A DNA stretch of 60,000 nucleotides, taken from contig CM060732.1 of assembly GCA_030704615.1 (NCBI GenBank), positions 62,603,053-62,663,052 on the forward strand, read 5' to 3'. The translations under genes were made by a program, and so were the position numbers. This document shows, piece after piece, positions 41,455 to 54,689 of the stretch. The notes under the pieces are model-generated. The model ran no database searches, was not told where the DNA came from, and worked only from the letters and a program-made list of their open reading frames with translations. This stretch comes from Takakia lepidozioides. Its lineage: Eukaryota; Streptophyta; Takakiopsida; Takakiales; Takakiaceae. Position 1 is the first letter of the stretch. Each line of letters opens with the position of its first letter.

Positions 41455-43220
41455 TTGTTCTTTTTACTGGAAGAAGTACAGTTAGAATTACACAGAAAGG
41501 GATTTATGCCCCCTTCTTTTCACACTACAGTTCAGAGGGTGACATTCTTGCCAAAATCTTTTGATGGTAATACTGTTTTCGAGTTGCCTCCTCCTGGTCG
41601 CGTGGGGGGCATTTCCAGTCTCATGGAAGGAATGGACAAAAAACACGATGGGCACCCTTGGTGTCGCACAAAAACCTCCAATATTCACAACCACGACAAC
41701 CTCATATTCAGGCGAACAGTCTGTAATGGGCACTTGAAATGCGAGAACATGAAATGCAGACACTTCGCATTGTCGGGTGTGCAAAACCAAAGCGAATGGG
41801 ATGGTGTCAGTGAGAATCCATTCAAGCCTGGTGTGACACCACCATACAGTAACACTTTTGTGTGCAAGTTCTGTAGGGTACCACCTTGCTGCCTTACAAT
41901 GTGTGGTGCCAGAATATACTATGTGGTGCATCGATTCAAAACCCTGACTAGAGCCTGTGTCCATTTCGGTTTTCACAACCACCCTGTGTCCAAGGGGGAT
42001 TACAGGGAGAGCGTTGAGATAGTCTCGTGTCTGATAAGGCAAGAGTTGGATACCAATCCAACTGGAACCACATCTACAATTGCCATGGGGGCGAGCAAGT
42101 CCTTTCTGGAAAGCCGTATTATGTGTGCATCGGATTCGGTTGGAGGAAACTGGAGGGACCAGCTTTGGACATTGTTATGGACCATTTCTCGACTTTGACC
42201 TCTCCAAACATTAGGAATCAGGTGAATGCTTTAAGAATGGGCTCTGGGAGCCGAGGTTATATGGACAATATTATGGATTTGAAGAAAAGGAGCATATACG
42301 ACTACATCCAAGACAACGTTTCCCCGGGGCAAGGAGCGAAAAGTGTTCCTGTTCAAAATGTCCACAAAAGGTGAGGGCAGCGGAGTTAGCCTGGTTAAAC
42401 GTATGCAGAAGGGTGGCGATCTTGGCAACTGCTTCCTTATGTTCGATCACGTCAAGAGGGTTAAAGACTGGACCACAATGACATGCCATATTTACGACCC
42501 TGTGTACCAGCGTGTCATGACAACTGCAGTGTGTGACATGCAGTCAGAGGACACAGATTCACAGTAGCTCATGTGGAAGCTCTCATTCGTGTTATGGCCT
42601 CCAATGGTCTCCCATCTCCCAATTTTGTTGGTTTCATGGCCGACAGCGCTCAAGCTAACTTCAACGCTGTCCGCATTGTATTCGGGACGGGAGATCCAAA
42701 AGTGCCAATGCCTGGAAGAGAACGTACGTGTCTTTTCCATTGGACACAATCCCTGGACAAACACACAAAGGCAGACATCAAGCCAGATATGCAGAGTATG
42801 CATCGTCAACTGTGTAAACAGTACAAAGACGCCAAAACTATGGGGGAAGCGAATACATTGTTCCAGACAATTTGTGCATGGTGGTACTCATCTGGAGCGG
42901 CATCGGAGGACAGCATGAGGGCACTGGAAGACTGGTTCGCATTTTGGCACTTCCGTTACCGGCAGTGGGGAGCGGCCATGACAACGATGAGCGGTTTGCA
43001 TTCACCTTCCTTTGGGTGCTTCGGATATATCTTTCAGGGTCCCATCCTAATATCGGCTTTGTGTTTTTTTGCCTTGCAGCATATGTCCATTGAGGAGATG
43101 GCGGACATGCTGTCTTGCAATCTAGCGGAGACAGTGCACAATGCCTGGTTGCAGCAATCCGGCAAAAAGGAAAGAGATTTGTATGCGGCTATGGCCGATG
43201 ACCTTATCGGTGCTCTGTAG
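41455..43220 (+). pseudogene. MULE-like DDE transposase with WRKY/GCM-like zinc finger, frameshifted
   Basis: The N-terminal part (41455-42120) has Cys/His clusters ending in CVHFGFHNHPV, as in WRKY/GCM-type zinc fingers of Mutator-like transposases. After a frameshift near 42110-42170 comes VMDHFSTLTSPNIRNQVNAL, then DLKKRSIYDYIQDN. After another near 42340 comes FLMFDHVKRVKDWTTMTCHI (probable first catalytic Asp), and after a third near 42565 comes NFVGFMADSAQANF (probable second Asp), CLFHWTQSLDKHTK and WFAFWHFRYRQWG. It stops at 43220. The third acidic residue cannot be placed with confidence. Dead because of at least three frameshifts. A 184-codon minus-strand frame over the first part is a shadow. 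Confidence 0.6.
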
Positions 43221-43804
43221 CAGCAAACCAGATACAGATCATTTTTTAGGGGTGGCTTTGGAGGCAAAGGCCTGGACAGGAGCGAGTTGATGTTGCGGGC
43301 AGCCAAAAGATCGGGGAATCCCAGCAAAATAGCGAGGGCAGTGAGCATATGTGCAGATGGCACCCCTCTCGTGGGAAGAGTTCCCCATCTGGAAGGTGAA
43401 GAGAGATTCGGGTCTTGCAAACGGAAATTGGATAATTTTAATAGTCCGAGTCTCCGACGTAACGTTGACGTATTTGCGTCATGTCACGTCACGTCATAAG
43501 TGACAATTAGGGCAAAAACTTACACATGGCGTCAAATGATATAGAAAATATGGCGACATAAATTTATTAAAAATAATAATAATAATAAAACGGGTCATTT
43601 GTCGCAGCCAATGCCAATCAAAAGATCTTCAAATTTTTTTCAATCAATGTTTTTATACATCGAAATCGCCACATAATATATATCGTCAGCCAATCGTAAG
43701 CGCTAGCCTAGTGGTCCCAATTACTATTTTGTAATTTATTAAGATAATTCAGGATCGCCAGCTAACCACAAATGTTGTCTTGGCGGTTGCAACAATTATT
43801 TAAA
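43221..43804. other. Non-coding, entry to GGACCGCC repeat region
   Basis: Repeated CGTCA/ACGTCA words at 43455-43500 and an AAT run near 43570. GCCAGCCAA/TAGTGGTCC words appear from 43690, similar to those in the two 1.1-kb repeats that follow. Confidence 0.4.
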
Positions 43805-44898
43805 AAAATAATTTGGGATCATCACAATGGTGGTCCAAATAAATTTTTATCTAAAATACAAAACCTCAAGCCGCCAAAAGACCGCCAGCCAACCACAAGC
43901 GTTGCCCTAGTGGTCCAATTATTTTTCAAATCTTTTCATATAATTATGACCACTACAATGACGGTCCGAAATAGTTTTTATTTACTTCTTAAAAAATCGG
44001 GATTGCCAGCCAACCACAAGTGCTGGCGGTCCCAATTATTTTTTAAATAATTAGGGACCGCCGTAATGACGGTCCAAAGTAATAGTTTTTTTTTTATAAA
44101 CCAAGGGACAACCAGGGGACATGTTTCCACCTTGTTGTCACATAAACCAATATCCAGATTTTTCCTAGGTAGTATAGACGGATGTGCATTATCACCAAAG
44201 TCCATGCTTTGAGAAACCAAATAGCTGTATGTATGAAAGAATTCATCAGTCACACCCACCAAAGGTCTGGTGCCCTTGGATCCTGATTCGGTTCTCTTAT
44301 TGCATTTGAGGTTTCAACAGTGTTACCAACATTAACCATATCCTCCGCATAAACGGTTTACAGTTCATATGAGATATGTCTAACAAGTGTCTTTAAGAAA
44401 ATGCTGACATCCGGAATCACTTCCACAGGTATTCAAACACTCATAAACGTTTGTGCTGCCACATCAATATTCATCCTTAGTTGAATGAAGTTGGGCATGT
44501 CCACAACATGACGTTTATCATCCATGGAAAGCTTCTCAATTACAGCATCCGGCCCAAAATTCTGAAAGATGAGGCTCACTATACTTTGTGCACAATTTCT
44601 CAGAATTTTCCGCCTTCTTTTCCTCGTCCAATTTTCTATGGATATCGCGCATTAAAAAAAACCCATGTTTTTGAACTTCTCACTGTGAATGTCGTTGGCT
44701 ATGGACAAAGTGTGTATAAGTACCAAAACATTACTCTCTCTTTCAATATGAACTCGACTGATGATATGATTCCGACACTGCATTTTTTTAGCATCTCATT
44801 TTTCTCACATAGTGCAAGATACTGCATCAATTGTTGTGATTTTTGCACAGGTTTTTTGGTGCATTGAATTACTCATCCACTACTTATTTTCGATAATT
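43805..44898 (+). repeat. Direct repeat copy A (~1.1 kb)
   Basis: Pairs in the same orientation with 46020-47127 over its whole length. It begins with a zone of GGACCGCC words that form inverted pairs (for example GGGACCGCCGTAATGACGGTCC at about 44052), then unique sequence (AGCTGTATGTATGAAAGA, TTCGGTTCTCTTATTGCATT, ATGAAGTTGGGCATGTC). It ends at TGCATTGAATTACTCATCCAC before a poly(A) run. Short frames on both strands are not conserved between copies. Confidence 0.8.
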
Positions 44899-46019
44899 AA
44901 AAAAAAAAAAAAAACGTCGGTGGACAAATCGATCTATGGGGAACGAGGGACGGGTTTCACTTCATGTTATCCAAAAAGAATTTTCTTACTGCATGTTATT
45001 CAGGGTTTTGATTGTCAAGTTTACTCATTTGAATTATTACAGATTATGCCCCAACTAAGGACGATTTTTTGTTTGAAATGGGAGGTACTCTTCACAATCA
45101 GCTCTCAGATGAGCTTTTCTTCTCTTCACTTTCCACCTTTTGCCTGGGTGAAAGCAGACTACGGTGTTTACATTTTTGTGTCGAAGCAGTGTTTTACATG
45201 ACATAGTTTGATTCAATTGTACCTTAGAGACAATTTTTTATTACAATGATGAAATGGGACACACCCTTATGTTTCAACTACTACAAGGTATAATCTTTAG
45301 ATTCTCACCAAGACATGAAGTTGATTTGTCGACGTAATGGACTTTAGAAAATTGCATACGCATTGTCACAGTCCATAAAAAGACTTCTTATGGACTTTTT
45401 GCACTCACTATAGAAAACAAATATGATAAAAGGGGCTCATATTAGTATTGCTGTACTCTTTAAGATACTAAAGTCTTATAAAAAAATATCAAAAAAGTGA
45501 AATTTCTTATTTCTACATATTATTGTGAGTATCGAAAAACTGATTTTTGACAAAGTACATGAATGCATGGAAACAAAGTAAAACAATGGACTTGCTTCAC
45601 TAAAAGATACATTTCATGTAGATGAAGAGTAGCTCGAGTCCCACTATGTGATATAACGAAAATATAAAATATAAGAAATAAAATAAGAAAATAAAAATAA
45701 TAGCTTGTACTAGGAAAAATAGAAATAATGCCATAATCTCTGATACTGTCAACTTTAGATGGTTCATATCTTTCAGCATGGATGAATTTAGCGACTATAA
45801 TCTTTCCATAATCATCAAATCAAAACTCAGAAAAACCTTGGGATTTCTTGTTTACGCCACGCAATGGATTTTTTCTAGCCACCGTAGCTTGTTTTTATCC
45901 ACCTTTGGGCCAACATTTTGTTTCCTGAAAATGGAGTGACTAGTCTGCATTCACTCTCTAGGTACAAGCTAATTAAGTTTGACTGGTCTCGGAGTCTTGA
46001 TTTTTCTTTTATTCCTTAA
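44899..46019. other. Spacer between the two direct repeats
   Basis: Poly(A) at about 44899-44914, then AT-rich sequence without open frames that carry motifs. If the flanking repeats were terminal repeats this would be the internal part, but it encodes nothing recognisable. Confidence 0.45.
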
Positions 46020-47120
46020 AATAACTTGGAATCACCAAAATAGTGGGCCAAAATAAAAAAAATTGTATTAAAAAAATCTAGACCGTCAAGGGACCGCCAG
46101 CCAATCGCCAGCGTTGGCCTAGCGGTCCCAATTGTTTTTCAAGTTTTCATATAATTCAGGACCGCTACAATGGCAGTCTGAAATAGTTTTTATTTACTTC
46201 TTAAAAAATATGGATCGTCAGTAAACCACAAGTGTTGGCGGTCCTGATTGTTTTTTTAAATAATTAGGGACCGCCACAATGACGGTCCAAAATAATAATA
46301 ATTAAAAAAAAATCGGGACCACCAGGGGACTTTGTTGCCACCTTGCTATCGCATTGACCAATATTCAGGTTTTTCTTAGACATTATGAACGGATGCGCAC
46401 CATCACCAAAGCATACGCGCTGAGAGGTCAAATAGCTGTATGTATGAAAGAGTTCATCAGTCGCACCCACCAAAGTCTACTGCCCTTGGATCTGATTCGG
46501 TTCTCTTATTGCATTTGAGGTTTCAACAGTAATACCAACAACCACATCCTCCGCTTAAACGGTTTACAATTCATATGAGATATGTCTAATAAGTGTCTTT
46601 AAGAAAAAACTCACATCCGGAATCACTTCCACATGTATCCAAACACTCATAAATGTTTGTGATGCCACATTAAATACGTATATTTCGTTGAATGAAGTTG
46701 GGCATGTCGACAACATGACGTTTATCATCAATGGAAAGCTTCTCAATTACATCCAGCCCAAAATTCTGAAAGATGAGGCTAACTATACTGTGTGCACAAT
46801 TCCTCATGAATTTTTCAAGCTTCTTTTTCTCGTTCAATTTCTACGGCTATCACGCATTAAAAAAAACCTCATATCTTTGAACTCTGCACTGTCCACATTG
46901 AACAATGAGTGAATGACGTTGGCTATGGACAAATTGTGTGTAAGCACCAAAACATTCTGAGGGTTGCTCTTCCAATATGAACTCGACAAATGATATGGTT
47001 CCAACACTGCATTTTTTTAGCATCTCATTTTTCTCACGTAGTGCAAGATACTGCATCAATGTTGTGATTATTGCATAGGCTTTGTGATGCATTGAATAGC
47101 TCATCCACTACTTGTTTCCG

Positions 47121-47127
<7 letters not shown>
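46020..47127 (+). repeat. Direct repeat copy B (~1.1 kb)
   Basis: Same order as copy A: GGACCGCC hairpin zone (GGGACCGCCACAATGACGGTCC at about 46266), AGCTGTATGTATGAAAGA, TTCGGTTCTCTTATTGCATT, ATGAAGTTGGGCATGTC, ending at TGCATTGAATAGCTCATCCAC before an AT dinucleotide run (47127-47150). Many substitutions and small indels relative to A. Confidence 0.8.
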
Positions 47128-47151
<24 letters not shown>

Positions 47152-50100
47152 GGTCTAGGATTTGGGTTATGATTGTTGGATAGCTCGCTTATGGTCGATG
47201 TTCATAAATATTATCCAACTCATATTTGGAATGCAGATGAGTTAGGTGTCATGATTGGGCAAAATGCAAAAAAACAATCATTGCATTAAAAATTTATAAT
47301 TTGTCTGTATATTTAGTTGATTCTTGTAAAGAGGGAGTGACTCATGTAATATGTTGTGTGAATGCTGCTGGATTTGCTATCCTTCATTCTACATCTTCAA
47401 AGGACTCAGACACATGTAGATAATTGTGAACCAGGTGCAGCCCAAATATTTTAAGAGAAGGCATGGATGACGTTAAGTTTGTTATCAGCTTGATTACTTC
47501 ATTTGGTTGCTAATGTTCCGGGAGGTCTATCACCAACCAACCGACACTTGCTAGTCTTAGATGATCATTCATCTAACATTAGCAATGAAGCTATTGAAAG
47601 AATAATGTTTCTAGGCAAATGATGTATTCTCATACTAGCCACAAGCTAAAGCATGTCAATGTTTATTGTTTTGTTTTATTCAAAAAAAATAAAAAAAATA
47701 AAGAGATTGATTTATGTTTGAGAGACCTACTGGTGATGTGATGCATTCTATAACAGCTGTGTAACATAGATCCTCCGAGGTGAAGTCGAGAGCTGTACCT
47801 TGTAACGTAGATATGGAGGTCGGTGAAGCCCATATTGTTTGGGACCGAATCCGTCTTTGAGGAGGTGTTTTATCATTCATATAAACTTCAGTGGTTTTCT
47901 TTTTGCCCATTTTTCACCTACAAACAAGTTCAAATATGAGCCATTGTCATTGTGTACTCGAAAACATCACTACCCGTTAGCATAAACTCCAAGCCTTAAG
48001 GGTAGTTCAAGCGTTTAGGGTTGATCATACATAACACATAAAATTAGGGTGAGAGTTTAAGTCCTTCATGTACATTGTATTTTCATTTACTCATGAAAAT
48101 ATTAAAGCCATATTCTTGTGCGGATCTATGTGACATTTCAAGAAGCAAAATATGAAAGGAAGAAGATAACATTGCAAAGAACTACTGTTCATGCATAAGA
48201 GAATGTGCATTCCTTGGAAAATAAGATAGTGGTAATGGTTATTTGTTTAGGTGTGTTCAAATCCCAACATTCCACTTGTGAGCACATATAATCAAAGTTT
48301 GAAGTGACGGTGCTTCAATTGCATTACATGGGGTTTGACACCCTAAACACTACATACATTGTGTGTTTATCCACATATGGAGAAGACTTCAGACCTATTG
48401 TGTGTGTATAATGTATTGTATGATTATACAATGTGGTGTGTATTTGTGGCTGTAGATGCACATATTGGTACATATTTCTTTTCAGATCGTTTTTTATCTT
48501 AAGGCAGACAGTTTAGGCATTGTACTGCCAAAGCAGGGCAGTTTGTGAGTTATCTAGGAATTGCTGGTAAAGCACGGAGGAATTTAGATTATGTCTGAAA
48601 CGACCATGGAGGAGTTCTGGCGTCAAAATGATCGTAGGGAGCTGCATCAACAGCGAGTTAGGCTGCCCATTTGGTACCAGTAACGACAACATGCACCTGT
48701 TCGAAACAATACATTGCGAATGCTCCAGTCCCGGATTGCGATCTCTCTATTCTCCCACCTTTCAAGTCCAGTAGGAGCACGCGGCAAGGAGTCTTGGCAA
48801 TTGGAGGAAACAATCTGTACAACGATGAAATATCGCGACAAAGCAAATGCTGCATCAGAGCAAACGACGGGTGAAGGAGCTTCCTGGCGAAGTTTTGAAC
48901 TCCTCAGCGATGCAAAGTGTGTAGGATGAAACTCCAGATGATCTGTGACCCAGTGGCAGGGCCAAAGACCCCTGGGGCACCACCAGTATTTTTACTGCCA
49001 GGAAGCTGTAGACTGCCTATATGGCGAAACCACGGAAACCAACCAAAGATGTGGCTTTTCTTCCCCGATTCCATTGAGATTTTGTGGGCAGCTACGTGCC
49101 ATCTAATTATAATTTGTCACCAAGTTTGAGAATTTTTGGAGGTGATCAGAGATGGCATCAAATTATCACGCCGGAGGCAGTTGCGAAAGGCGATTAAATG
49201 GAATTCTAGTTTATCCAATGGATGAAATCTGGAAATTCGACCTGCAAGCTGGAGGGATGAGAAGACAACCTAGCACCAACTGGTCATCCATTGGATGGAT
49301 GAAAAACCAGATTTATCATTAACACCAAGGTTTTCCATCCGTTGTTATTATTTTATGGTGTTCTATCGTTTTTAAATTATAGATTCATGTAGAAAATAAT
49401 AGTTTAAGACTATCATTCACTAGTTTAAGAGGCCCAAAAAACACAATAAAAGAAGAGCAGGCTCCTCTTGTTCTTCAATCTAGTCTCATTTCCTTGTTTT
49501 GGCCTCTTGCTTGTGTAGTTAGTTTTGAGCTTAAGGGAGCTAGTTCCTGAGTTGAACTTGTGGCTCTCTAGTATTAGAAGCAAACATATTGAGAGTAGGA
49601 TAGTCCTAGCTCAAGGCCTTGTGGCCATTTGAGGCAAGAAGTAGAAGAAGCGCTCCATGAAGTGGGAGACTTGAGGACGAGTAGGAGTACCGGAGGAAGA
49701 CCAGGCTTGAGTACCATTCTACCGAGCGATTTAGTGCATCCCAAACACCACTTGTTTCAGAGGGTGACTTACTATACATTCTTGACCTTTGAATTTATTC
49801 ATTTCATTTGTTGTTCAAGCTTTGTCCAAGGAAATGACCTTATAAGCATTGTTTGCTAAAAAATCTAGAAAAACTAACCCTATTTCAAAGAGAATTTGTG
49901 TGCATCTCTATGTACATGTGTGAAGAGCACAGATGTGAAGCCCCAGGAGACAGGGCCTTAGGAATCTAACCCAATTACGTCATGGAAGTGAGGGTAGATG
50001 TCTATTATTATGTTTAAGGAGAGGGCGAGCTTGCATGAAGTGACGAAGCTCTTGTCAAATTTCCCTTTCTAGCTTAGTGGCGACGGCCATATTACATGAG

Positions 50101-51979
50101 ACGGCGAAGCTATCGCCAAAATTTCCATATTATTAAGATCATATCTATGATTCATAAGCCCCCTGGCCATAGAGGACCATGGGAGGCGTTGCTAACTAAC
50201 TTATAAGTGGGGGTTAAGCTATTTTGTAGAGGGCTGCCAAAAAGGGCAGAGCCCAGCACTTAAGTGCTGGCGCCTTAGGCGCCTTTGGGTTGGAGGTCAA
50301 CCAAGGAGGTTGCCTAGACCACCCTGGAGTGGCGCATCTAACACGGGTGGCGCGACCTTCCTCCGTGGGGGGAGTTGACCCCTGGAGCAAAGTACGCTCG
50401 CTGGTGTACTACGTGGCAACACCAGGCGCCATAGCTGGGCCCGCGTAGGTACGACACGAGCGGCAGAGACGACGGAGCATGCCTATTACCCACTGGACCC
50501 GCGCTGGCGGCGGGCCAGCCACCACGCCACGTAGCGCTGGCCGCGGGGTATCAGTTTTAACCGTTGGATAATTCGACGGACCCCGCCAAGGACTGTTGGT
50601 CCCTGGAACGGGTATTTTAAGGAGGGTTTTTCTCCCTATGCCTTTGATTTCTTGTGCACATTCATGGTATTCTTCTTGCATGAGAATGAGGGCGTGTTTT
50701 AGCAAATGATAAGAAATGGTTGGAACCATTGGATAGGCCCCAACGAGGCCGTCAGTTTGATATGTATTCCGGGGTTTGTGAAAGCACGGCTCATGGGTAG
50801 ATGCCACAGGCAGAGAGAGAGAGAGCCCAGAGACAGGGAGGAGAGAATCCCTGATGGGGTTTCACAAGGTAGAAGATGACATGTTTCAACTTCGTTCTAG
50901 GCTGGTTGCCTGCATAAATAATCCGATTATATTGGAAGTAGGTGGAAGAGACGTAGGGAATGGACCTTGGGACCCATTGAATGTTTAATCATTGTTTACA
51001 CACCAGGGTGGCGAGCAGATGAGAAACTGATGGGCGGCAGATTTCATTCATCCTGACCCGGTGATGGTTGAAGTTGCTAATGCGTTCTTGAGTGGGTTTG
51101 GTGTAGGAATTTAGGGGCGTTCCCAAGTGGAGAGCGGTTCCCCAACGCTCCTGGCATAAAGGGCGTTCCCAGGGTGTTCCCCTGGTACCTTGAGGGTAAT
51201 TTAGTTAGCTCCAGCATCCTACGACGATTCTCTATTTCTACGAATTTCATGAATTTGTAGGAATATTTTAATGATTTGTTCTTTATTATTTAGCAGGGTA
51301 ATTCGTCTTTATTAAGGGATTTTATCCGGGACCCCTTAATTTTAAAACACAAGTTTTAAGGGTGGTATCACCCCCTTCCGCCGATGATATTTGAAGTCAA
51401 GTACCCGGCCGCTGGGGGCTTGGGCCAAGGAACAGCCATTGTTTTTTGAGACCTCGGGAATTACCCAGAGGATTGAATTGTTATCATTCACCCGATGGAC
51501 TGACCATGGAGGTTGAATTTTGGGATCGCTCTAAGCAGGAAAGACTGACTTGGGAAAGCGGATCCGGTCCCTTCCTAGAAGGTATGACACTAATCCACCT
51601 CGGGGTTTAGGGGGGGCATTGGGCGGGAGATAGATGATCCCCGTCTCCATGGGCTCGGGATTCGTTTTGTGAAGGGATTTGAAGGTTCGTCCCGGCTATA
51701 AGCGTGTTGGGAGTCCAGGCATGTAGGAAGTAGTAATAAACAAAGACTTGGAAGGCAATTACGATTAAAGACGTAAAAAACCCATAAACAAAACGTAGGA
51801 CTAGGAAACATTCCAATGCGTACCATATATCATAGCATTACATGAATACAATGTGAAAAGAGAAGGGATACATACCAATGTGATAGTTCAAGTGCACTTA
51901 CAGCAAAAAGAGAGGAAAAGAAATGAAATAGGCTTGCCAAGTTCTCACTAGCATTGCTGCAGCTAGACCTAATATTTTA
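47128..51979. other. Long stretch without a recognised gene
   Basis: Open frames are short and lack motifs. Around 50220-50560 the sequence is GC-rich, with the palindromes CAGCACTTAAGTGCTG and GGCGCCTTAGGCGCC, and an inverted pair around AGCGCTGG and CCAGCGC words. GA repeats lie at about 50813-50825. From 51100 to 51200 GGCGTTCCC words repeat. These are probably decayed mobile elements, but no terminal repeats or coding remnants are clear. Confidence 0.4.
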
Positions 51980-52170
51980 AGAGGGCGGCGGCTAACCCTA
52001 TCTTTCCATTAGGGTGGCAGCTAGCCTTAATTTGTAGGTGGCGGCTAACCCTAGTTTCTCATTATGGTGGCGGCTACACCTAATTTTTTGAAGATGACAG
52101 CGGCTAGCCCTAATTTGCAATTAGAGTGGCGGCAAACCCTAGTTTTTTCATTAGGGTGGTCGCTTGACCT
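51980..52170. repeat. Minisatellite with GGTGGCGGCTAACCCTA units
   Basis: About six degenerate units of ~30 bp share GGTGGCGGCTA(A/G)CCCTAATTT followed by an ATTAG-type tail. Confidence 0.7.
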
Positions 52171-52529
52171 ATTTACAGTAAGGGGTTGGCTGTTGGCTTC
52201 AAATTATCGTCCAAATCTCCATCGTTGACCATGAGAATTAGGACAAATATATTTCAATGTGGGATGGATGGACACTTATATTCATGTATAGTATATGTTG
52301 TGAACTCTGAATAACATCCTATAGTATGCAAGACAAAATGTTTGTGTTGCAGAAATTACATCTACAATAAAAATTACAACATATAACTTGATAATGTTCA
52401 GTTATATAACACATCAGTTATTGCAACGAGTTTGACGTGTCAAATTTTGCAAAGGTAACTGACAAGAATTTATCTCCCACTGACACTAATTTATTTCTCA
52501 TTTTCGCTTTGGCTATGGTCAATGAACCA

Positions 52530-54060
52530 CATTGGAAACGCTTCCTAATAATATACTTTTACTATTAAACATTATGGTTCTCCACCGAACCACGTTATGT
52601 ATACTGATCGGAAAAATAATATATTTATTTATATGTCAAAATATACATAGAAATACTCTAAATTATACTCATCTTCCTCTTAAAGGTATTGGTTCGTCTT
52701 TGAACCAGTATAAAATTTCAATATTAACTGCTTACAACTCTCACAATGTCAAAAAAATATAAGATAAATTATATTTATTTGAATGTTTATTTTCAGTCTA
52801 TCCAAGATGTGTATTAGAAGGTTTTTTTTTTTTTGGTAATGTATTTTGGTTCATCCCTAATTAACTTTATGTATAAAATATTATGGTTCTCCGCCGAACC
52901 ACGTTTTACATAATGATCAGCATTTTAGGATAGTTGCAGGCTAAAGTGGACCAAAAACGGCAGATGTTGCTTTCATGGAAGTCCACGATCAAGTACATGT
53001 AGTAAATGACAGTTGATATTGTCATTTTAAATTGAAATCTAGAGTGTTCTCTAAATTAGCCCCCTTACCTCAAAAGTTCAAAGCAATACACCAAAGGCAC
53101 AATAGCTTATTTTGAATCCATGTATTTCCATTTGCAGCGGTAACAGTCCACAGTTGTCGTGTTCAAAAAGTCTAAGCTCTTCGACATTTTATTGGATTGA
53201 CAATTGGACAGTTGATATAGGTAGATTTTGAAGTTAGGAATCCAACATGGAAAATGTTTATCAACATTATTGATTCTATTCAAAGCAATTCATGATATTA
53301 TGCACGACAATCACTGAAAACTGTGTCGGTAACGTAGTTTTTGGTCCACCTTAGCCTGCATCTACTCTTTAATTACTTGTATATTAATAAATATAAATAT
53401 ACTAAAAATATATACTTATTTTCCTCTTTTAGGATTTTGGTTTGCTTTCAAAACACACTATTATTTCAAGAATAATTGCTTCCAATTGTCAAAATATCCA
53501 ATCATCTTCTCATAAACAAGTTAGATACATCATTTACATGAACACCTCCATTTTATTTGTCCATGGTCCATTTTGGAATTTGTGGCCGATTGATCATAAG
53601 GTTGTTATGATGAATTTAATGTTCAAGTGTCATACAAATAATATTCTTTATATAGAACATTGTGGTTCTCCACCGAACTACGTTCTATATTATGATGGTC
53701 AAAAATATTTATGATATGTTGTTCACTTAAATGTAGAATAATACTTAGGTATATTCAACATTATATTTGTTTTCCTACTTAAGCTTTTGGTTTGCCTTCG
53801 ACTTATAATAAGTATTCCCGAATAAATTATTATAACTATCAAGATGTCACATACCTTCGATAGATTCATTAGACATATTGCTTATTCCAACATTCATTTT
53901 TAGTCGTCATGATCCACATCTGAGTTTTTGGCCGATTGATGACGTCGTTTAGGTGCAATTACTGTTCAATGGGTATGTTTTTATCATAAAACATTCTAAT
54001 TCTCTACCGAACCAACCCCTACATAATAATCCTCAAACTAGTATGTAATATTTTTATTTG
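52530..54060. repeat. Diverged tandem array with a GGTTC...GAACC hairpin per unit
   Basis: The motif TGGTTCTCCACCGAACCA, a small hairpin, recurs at about 52575, 52884, 53662 and (decayed) 53996, each in an ACATTATGG...ACG context. Spacing is about 310-330 bp, except where the MITE at 52931-53364 is inserted. Longer flanking words (TGGCCGATTGAT, TCTTCCTCTTAAAGG types) recur between hairpins. Confidence 0.65.
52931..53364. mobile_element. TA-flanked MITE-like element
   Basis: The left end is TA-GTTGCAGGCTAAAGTGG-ACCAAAAAC. The right end reversed is TA-GATGCAGGCTAAGGTGG-ACCAAAAAC. So ~26-bp terminal inverted repeats with two mismatches enclose about 430 bp, with TA on both sides. There is no coding capacity. 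It interrupts the hairpin array, so it is younger than the array. Confidence 0.75.
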
Positions 54061-54689
54061 TATGTTAACAATACATATGTAAATGAAATTTGTGGCACAT
54101 TGATTGTTTTTTTTATCATTTAATGTGAACGGTCATATGTTTTCTTGGCGGCGCTATTTATTGTCTGTTATCAATGGAGGTTTCTGCCCAACGGAAATAT
54201 TTCGAAATTACAAACAAGACCAAATGACTGTTGTATAGTATCACCATTTTCATTTCTCTTCTCAGTGTCTGTATTAAACACAAGAAACAAGAAAGCTTTA
54301 AAATTGAAGCTTGTATTAAAAGATCTCGGGTGGAGAAGACATCGATTGCAGCAAGCATTCAGTGACAACATAAGACAATTCTGAATGGAAGCATTGACTT
54401 GTCATCTGGTTCGGATAATGACGTGGTATGTTATTTTATACCACCTCATAAACTGTATCAGGGCCCTTAGTATCCAGTAGTTCAAAGCTGTGTGAGGATG
54501 ATGCGATGATGATTGACATGACTACATCTATACTTCCAATCTTACAGACTATGCCAATTATGAAAAGCTGTAGGAGTGACATCTCCAAACTGAACTTTGA
54601 CACAATTCCAGTCCATCGAGTTCAATTTCTTCCATCCAATGTAGATGGAGATATCATATTTCAGATATTTTAGGTCCATCATTTGAGCA

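Noticed and set aside
41488-42042. 184-codon minus-strand open frame
   Set aside because: Shadow of the transposase N-terminal part, whose plus-strand frame has the ordered Cys/His pattern.
51360-51385. Primer-binding site (GGTATCA) of an LTR element
   Set aside because: Only seven bases match the initiator-Met type PBS, and no LTR end is adjacent.
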